Part shown: positions 5,223 through 8,623 of the stretch, in pieces
Layout of the letters: every line of letters starts with the position of its first letter
Numbering within the stretch: the stretch's first letter is position 1
Source: Bacteriovoracaceae bacterium
GTDB taxonomy: Bacteria > Bdellovibrionota > Bacteriovoracia > Bacteriovoracales > Bacteriovoracaceae
Direction of reading: 5' to 3'
Assembly: GCA_023151145.1 (NCBI GenBank)
Contig: JAKLJM010000076.1
Coordinates: 1 to 8,623, forward strand
Length of the DNA: 8,623 nt
Notes under the pieces: model-generated
What the model saw: the letters and a program-made list of their open reading frames with translations, nothing else
Told to the model about the DNA's origin: nothing
Database searches by the model: none
Translations under genes and position numbers: made by a program

Positions 5223-7727
5223 ATGAAAAAAGCGGACAAACTCTTATCTCTGACAGCCATGACGGCAATGTTGAGTATGCCTATTGCTCCAGGTGTCTAT
5301 GCTCAGTTTGATAAATACAAGAGTAAAACGAAATTTAACAGTCCAGCTACTGACCCACAAGCTATTCCTGCAGCTCCTCCGGCCATACCTGATACTGGAA
5401 TAGCTCCAAGTTTTCCACAAGATTCTACTGCTTTTGAAGAAGGTGGAGATGACGGTGATGCTGATGATAATGCCATCGATAACTCATCTTCAGGTGACGA
5501 TTTAATTGGTTCTTCAAAAGGAAGTGATGCCTTTGGAAGAAAAAATACTGCATCAACTGCAGCAAAAGATAAAAAATACGTTAATTTAAATCCAGAAACA
5601 GCTTTTGGACCTGAAGTTGTAACGAGTTTTGATTTTCCCAATGTTTCGTTATTAGACTTAACTAAACATATGCAAAAACTAACCGGCATAAACCTGATCT
5701 TAGATAAAGATATAAAAGGTAAGATTTCGATTTCTACTCCCTCTGCTATTACGATTGGAGATGCTTGGAAAGCTTACTTACAAGCTTTATCAATCAATGG
5801 TTACTCATTGGTAAAATCTGGTGCTTATTACACTGTTGTTAACAATCGTGACATCAGATACGCCACAACTTCTATCTACACCGGCTCCTACACTCCAGAT
5901 ACTGAAAACTACATCATGAAAATCATTCCCTTGAAGTATGTTTCAGCTCGAGAAGTAAATAATAACTTTCGTCCCTTCTCCTCTCGTTACGGGAGAATGA
6001 CAGAGATTAAAGAAACAAACACAATCATCGTTCAAGATACAGCTACACAAATTAAAAGATTAGAAAAACTTATTAAACTGATCGATGTTCCAGGACATGA
6101 AGAAACGCTACAAATTATTAAAGTTAAAAACTCTTCCGCGCAAGAAATTGCCACTTTACTAGATAAAATTTTAAAAGGTGGTAGCGCTGCTGATAATAAA
6201 GTGAGAACCACGACGACTGCCAGTGGAACAAGCAAAGTAAATATTTCAAAAATTATTGCTGAGCCAAGAACAAATTCAATTATTGCTCTAGCAAATGCTG
6301 ATGGTGCAAAAGAATTACGCGAATTAATCTTAAAACTCGATGTTAAAATCGTGGCAGCGGGCTCTGGACAAATTCATGTTTATTACTTGAACCACGGTGA
6401 TGCAGAAGCTCTTTCAAAAACATTAAATAACCTCATCTCTAATCAATCAAGAAGTGGTACATCTGGTATTAATCGATTTACTACTGCGGGAAATGGCACC
6501 GCAACTGCAACGTTGTTTAACAATGAAGTAAAAGTGACTTCCGATAAAGATAATAACGCACTTGTGGTAACTGCTGCACCGACAGATTATGAGACGTTAA
6601 AACTCGTTATTTCAAAACTTGATGTCCCTCGTGATCAAGTTTACGTTGAAGGTCTCATGATGGAGACTCAAGTCAACAAAGGACAAGCACTAGGTATTTC
6701 ATTGATGGGAGCTTACGGAACAGGCGGAGCTGAAAAATTTGGATTTGGTAACACAAATGATCTTATCTCACTTTTAACTAACAACATCACTAACCTCTCT
6801 GGTCTATTTGTTGGAGGAAAAGCTGGTAAGCAAGTTGATCTTTCAACACCAGATGGAAAAACTATTAAAGTTAGTTCGGTAAACGGCTTAATTACCGCAA
6901 TTGCTACGAATACAGCTTCAAACGTACTTGCGACTCCACAAATCTTAACATTAGATAACGTAGAGGGCGTGTTTGAATCAGGGGAACAAGTTCCCATACT
7001 AAAAACAACTAATGCCACAAATGGAACTTCTCAAACGGCAGTAGAACAACAAAAAGTTGCCCTTACTCTAAAAATTACTCCGCAAATTAATAAAGTTTCT
7101 CGCTTTATTAAATTAAAGATTGATCAAAAAATTGAAGATTTCTCTAACCGAGAACTTCCTGCAGGTGTTCAAAATAACGGAGTAGGAACTGTACTTAGGA
7201 ACGTAAATACCACTGTGGTTGTTCGTGATCGCGATACAATCGCAATGGGTGGTTTGATGCGTGATAAAGAAACAAATGCCGTTAGAAAAGTACCTCTTCT
7301 TGGTGATATTCCTGTTCTAGGTTGGTTATTTAGAAACACTACGAAATCTGTTGAAAAAGTTAATCTCCTCTTCTTCATGACTCCACGAATTTTATCTCCA
7401 TACGAGAAAGCAAATTCTGAGAACGTCAAAGATCTATTAAACAGAAGACAAGCTCACTTAAAGAACTTGGCTAAAGATGATGAAGCTTTTAATACAACGG
7501 TAAAAGGTATTTACGAAAAAGCCAAAAAACAAGAAGAAGGTCCACTCTTTAACAAGAACGACGTGCTTCAGCAAAACCCGACGGATAATAATGAAGAAGC
7601 TCCAATTCTTGAAAATGAATTTGGATCAGTAGATGCTATTACTCCTAACTATCAGGATATTACTAAGCAAGTTGATGCTAAAAATTCAACTCAACCAACG
7701 TCAACGGAAAAACCAGTCGTTCAATAA
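5223..7727 (+). CDS. gspD: Type II secretion system secretin GspD, 834 aa
   Basis: Forms the multimeric outer-membrane channel of the T2SS. The Sec signal peptide is residues 1-27, with likely cleavage after VYA. A low-complexity linker (28 to about 130), first Pro/Ala-rich and then Asp/Gly/Ser-rich, precedes the ring domains N0 (about 132-207), N1 (229-288), N2 (293-373) and N3 (383-467). The secretin domain covers about 470-725. It includes NVLATPQILTLDN and a full match to the secretin signature at 670-703 (RDTIAMGGL, then VPLLGDIPVLGWLF), ending in LLFFMTPRIL. A polar tail of roughly 100 residues follows, far longer than needed to finish the barrel. It could bind a pilotin or other partner, but no known S-domain is recognisable. 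The linker before N0 is also unusual, since N0 normally follows the signal peptide closely. Cotranscription with gspC is likely. A type IV pilus PilQ is unlikely because no AMIN domain is seen and the neighbours are gspC and gspE. Confidence 0.5.
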   Translation: MKKADKLLSLTAMTAMLSMPIAPGVYAQFDKYKSKTKFNSPATDPQAIPAAPPAIPDTGIAPSFPQDSTAFEEGGDDGDADDNAIDNSSSGDDLIGSSKGSDAFGRKNTASTAAKDKKYVNLNPETAFGPEVVTSFDFPNVSLLDLTKHMQKLTGINLILDKDIKGKISISTPSAITIGDAWKAYLQALSINGYSLVKSGAYYTVVNNRDIRYATTSIYTGSYTPDTENYIMKIIPLKYVSAREVNNNFRPFSSRYGRMTEIKETNTIIVQDTATQIKRLEKLIKLIDVPGHEETLQIIKVKNSSAQEIATLLDKILKGGSAADNKVRTTTTASGTSKVNISKIIAEPRTNSIIALANADGAKELRELILKLDVKIVAAGSGQIHVYYLNHGDAEALSKTLNNLISNQSRSGTSGINRFTTAGNGTATATLFNNEVKVTSDKDNNALVVTAAPTDYETLKLVISKLDVPRDQVYVEGLMMETQVNKGQALGISLMGAYGTGGAEKFGFGNTNDLISLLTNNITNLSGLFVGGKAGKQVDLSTPDGKTIKVSSVNGLITAIATNTASNVLATPQILTLDNVEGVFESGEQVPILKTTNATNGTSQTAVEQQKVALTLKITPQINKVSRFIKLKIDQKIEDFSNRELPAGVQNNGVGTVLRNVNTTVVVRDRDTIAMGGLMRDKETNAVRKVPLLGDIPVLGWLFRNTTKSVEKVNLLFFMTPRILSPYEKANSENVKDLLNRRQAHLKNLAKDDEAFNTTVKGIYEKAKKQEEGPLFNKNDVLQQNPTDNNEEAPILENEFGSVDAITPNYQDITKQVDAKNSTQPTSTEKPVVQ

Positions 7728-7742
7728 CGACTGGTTTGTTTT
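7710..7742 (+). terminator. Intrinsic terminator between gspD and gspE, overlapping the gspD stop codon
   Basis: A perfect 12-bp stem, AAACCAGTCGTT (7710-7721) and AACGACTGGTTT (7726-7737), encloses the loop CAAT. It runs into a T-rich tract (TTTGTTTT, 7735-7742). The gspD stop TAA (7725-7727) begins in the loop, so the left arm encodes the last residues of GspD. This has the form of a rho-independent terminator, yet it lies inside the gsp operon. It would reduce transcription of gspE and any later genes relative to gspD unless read-through is substantial. No convincing promoter was found in the 37 bases before gspE. Confidence 0.5.
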
Positions 7743-7755
7743 CATATAAATTAAA

Positions 7756-7759
7756 GAGG
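7756..7759 (+). promoter_or_regulatory. Ribosome binding site of gspE
   Basis: GAGG lies five bases before the ATG at 7765, within AAAGAGGG. It supports the start at MKISDH rather than at Met7. Confidence 0.5.
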
Positions 7760-7764
7760 GATCG

Positions 7765-8623
7765 ATGAAAATATCTGATCACATGCTAGAAAAAGTTGAA
7801 GGCCATAAAGAAAGAATTGGACAGCTTCTTTTAAAGCATACAACTCTCACCGAAGATCAATTAGAAGAAGCGCTTGAGATTCAACGAGAGTCTGGATTAA
7901 TGTTAGGAGAAATTCTCTTAAAGAAAAATTACATTCACCCTCATGACATCATTAAAGTTATTTGTCACCAAGTTGAAATCCCTTATGTTTCTGAAGTTAA
8001 AATTGAAGAAATTGAAGCAAACATTGTACAAAATATTAGTATTAACTATGCCAAACACCACGAGATCATTCCTATTTTAGAAACGGAATTTTCTGTCACT
8101 CTCCTTTGTACCGATCCCTTTAATTTCGATGCCATTAATGATATTCAGGAAATTTTTAAGAAAGAAATAAAACTTATCGTTAGTTCCCCATTAAAAGTTC
8201 AAGATACCATTAACCGTGTCTTTGAAAAAGCGAATCGCAATATTGTAGATTCCCTAGAAGGCGAATTTGATGAAAACCTAGATCTCGATGGACCTATCGA
8301 TATCTTAGACGCTGGTGCTGATGAAGCTCCAGTCATTCGTTTTGTAAACTCTATTATTTTTCGTGCGGTCAAAGATCGTGCCTCTGATATTCATATTGAA
8401 CCATATGAACGCGAAGTTATTTATCGTTTTCGTATTAATCGAGTGATGCGCGAAGTTTTACGCCAACCTCTTAAAACTCACGCTTCAGTTTCATCACGTA
8501 TCAAAGTAATGGCCAAACTAGACATCGCTGAAAAACGTCTACCGCAAGACGGAAGAATTCCAATTAAAATGGCCGGTAAAGATATTGATATACGTCTTTC
8601 GACTGTTCCCGTTCAAAATGGCG
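7765..8623 (+). CDS. gspE: Type II secretion system ATPase GspE, N-terminal part (cut by window edge)
   Basis: Cytoplasmic secretion ATPase that powers pseudopilus assembly. The first 286 codons are present. Residues 17-69 form two 24-residue repeats (starting RIG and MLG, each ending in Q) separated by five residues, the layout of an MshEN/T2SSE N-terminal domain. A second N-terminal domain (about 85-155) follows, then an acidic linker (165-185, EFDENLDLDGP). The start of the ATPase module is clear: APVIRFVNSIIFRAVKDRASDIHIEPYE (189-215 region), YRFRIN, then SRIKVMAKLDIAEKRLPQDGRI (244-265). The Walker A, Asp box, Walker B, His box and the usual zinc-binding CxxC pairs would all lie beyond the window. 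At 224-227 the sequence is INRV, where many relatives have IDGV. Type IV pilus PilB is the main alternative, and its position after gspC-gspD argues for GspE. A strong terminator hairpin lies just upstream. Confidence 0.5.
   Translation, partial: MKISDHMLEKVEGHKERIGQLLLKHTTLTEDQLEEALEIQRESGLMLGEILLKKNYIHPHDIIKVICHQVEIPYVSEVKIEEIEANIVQNISINYAKHHEIIPILETEFSVTLLCTDPFNFDAINDIQEIFKKEIKLIVSSPLKVQDTINRVFEKANRNIVDSLEGEFDENLDLDGPIDILDAGADEAPVIRFVNSIIFRAVKDRASDIHIEPYEREVIYRFRINRVMREVLRQPLKTHASVSSRIKVMAKLDIAEKRLPQDGRIPIKMAGKDIDIRLSTVPVQNG

Noticed and set aside
5303..5689. 128-codon open frame on the minus strand within gspD
   Set aside because: It lies wholly antisense to the signal peptide, linker and N0 of GspD, has no recognisable domain, and arises from the codon bias of the opposite strand.
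6713..7018. 101-codon minus-strand open frame within gspD
   Set aside because: Antisense to the highly conserved secretin domain, with no motif of its own.
7728..7764. Possible separate promoter for gspE (TATAAA near 7745)
   Set aside because: No reasonable -35 at the right spacing; that position falls in the terminator loop and stem, and the leader would be very short.
1..8623. CRISPR arrays, tRNA/rRNA genes, insertion sequences, toxin-antitoxin or defence genes
   Set aside because: No regularly spaced direct repeats, cloverleaf, transposase motifs or such coding regions were seen; nearly all of the window is accounted for by five genes.

Overview
The window looks like chromosome from an AT-rich Gram-negative bacterium. 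It encodes an outer-membrane secretin, a type II secretion (T2SS) inner-membrane protein and ATPase, and a lipoprotein with a lipobox. The low GC, the Lys/Asn/Ile-rich proteins and a GspC with a very long acidic N-terminus suggest a relative of the Bdellovibrionota (Bacteriovorax/Halobacteriovorax type). That assignment is an inference, not proven by any marker here.

Layout: two gene groups diverge from a 261-bp intergenic region (3344-3604). Leftward (minus strand) are a VLCAD-like acyl-CoA dehydrogenase (3343-1559) and, two bases after its stop codon, a lipoprotein with seven Ca-binding FG-GAP/VCBS-type repeats that runs off the left edge. Rightward (plus strand) are gspC (3605-5206), gspD (5223-7727) and the first 286 codons of gspE (7765 to the right edge). 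The divergent region has one plausible sigma70-like promoter in each direction and overlapping inverted repeats in the presumed gspC leader.

How the genes work together: GspC links the inner-membrane platform to the GspD secretin channel, and GspE is the cytoplasmic ATPase that drives the pseudopilus. The machine exports folded proteins from the periplasm. The acyl-CoA dehydrogenase belongs to fatty-acid beta-oxidation and has no obvious link to secretion. The lipoprotein probably sits in an envelope membrane, facing the periplasm or the cell surface.

Most notable points: (1) GspC has about 230 cytoplasmic residues before its membrane helix, where known GspC proteins have a few tens. (2) GspE opens with two 24-residue repeats separated by five residues, the arrangement of the MshEN c-di-GMP-binding domain, although some consensus positions differ. 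(3) A strong intrinsic terminator between gspD and gspE has the gspD stop codon in its loop. (4) GspD carries an extra acidic, Pro-rich linker before N0 and a long polar C-terminal tail. No RNA genes, insertion sequences, CRISPR arrays or other mobile elements were seen.
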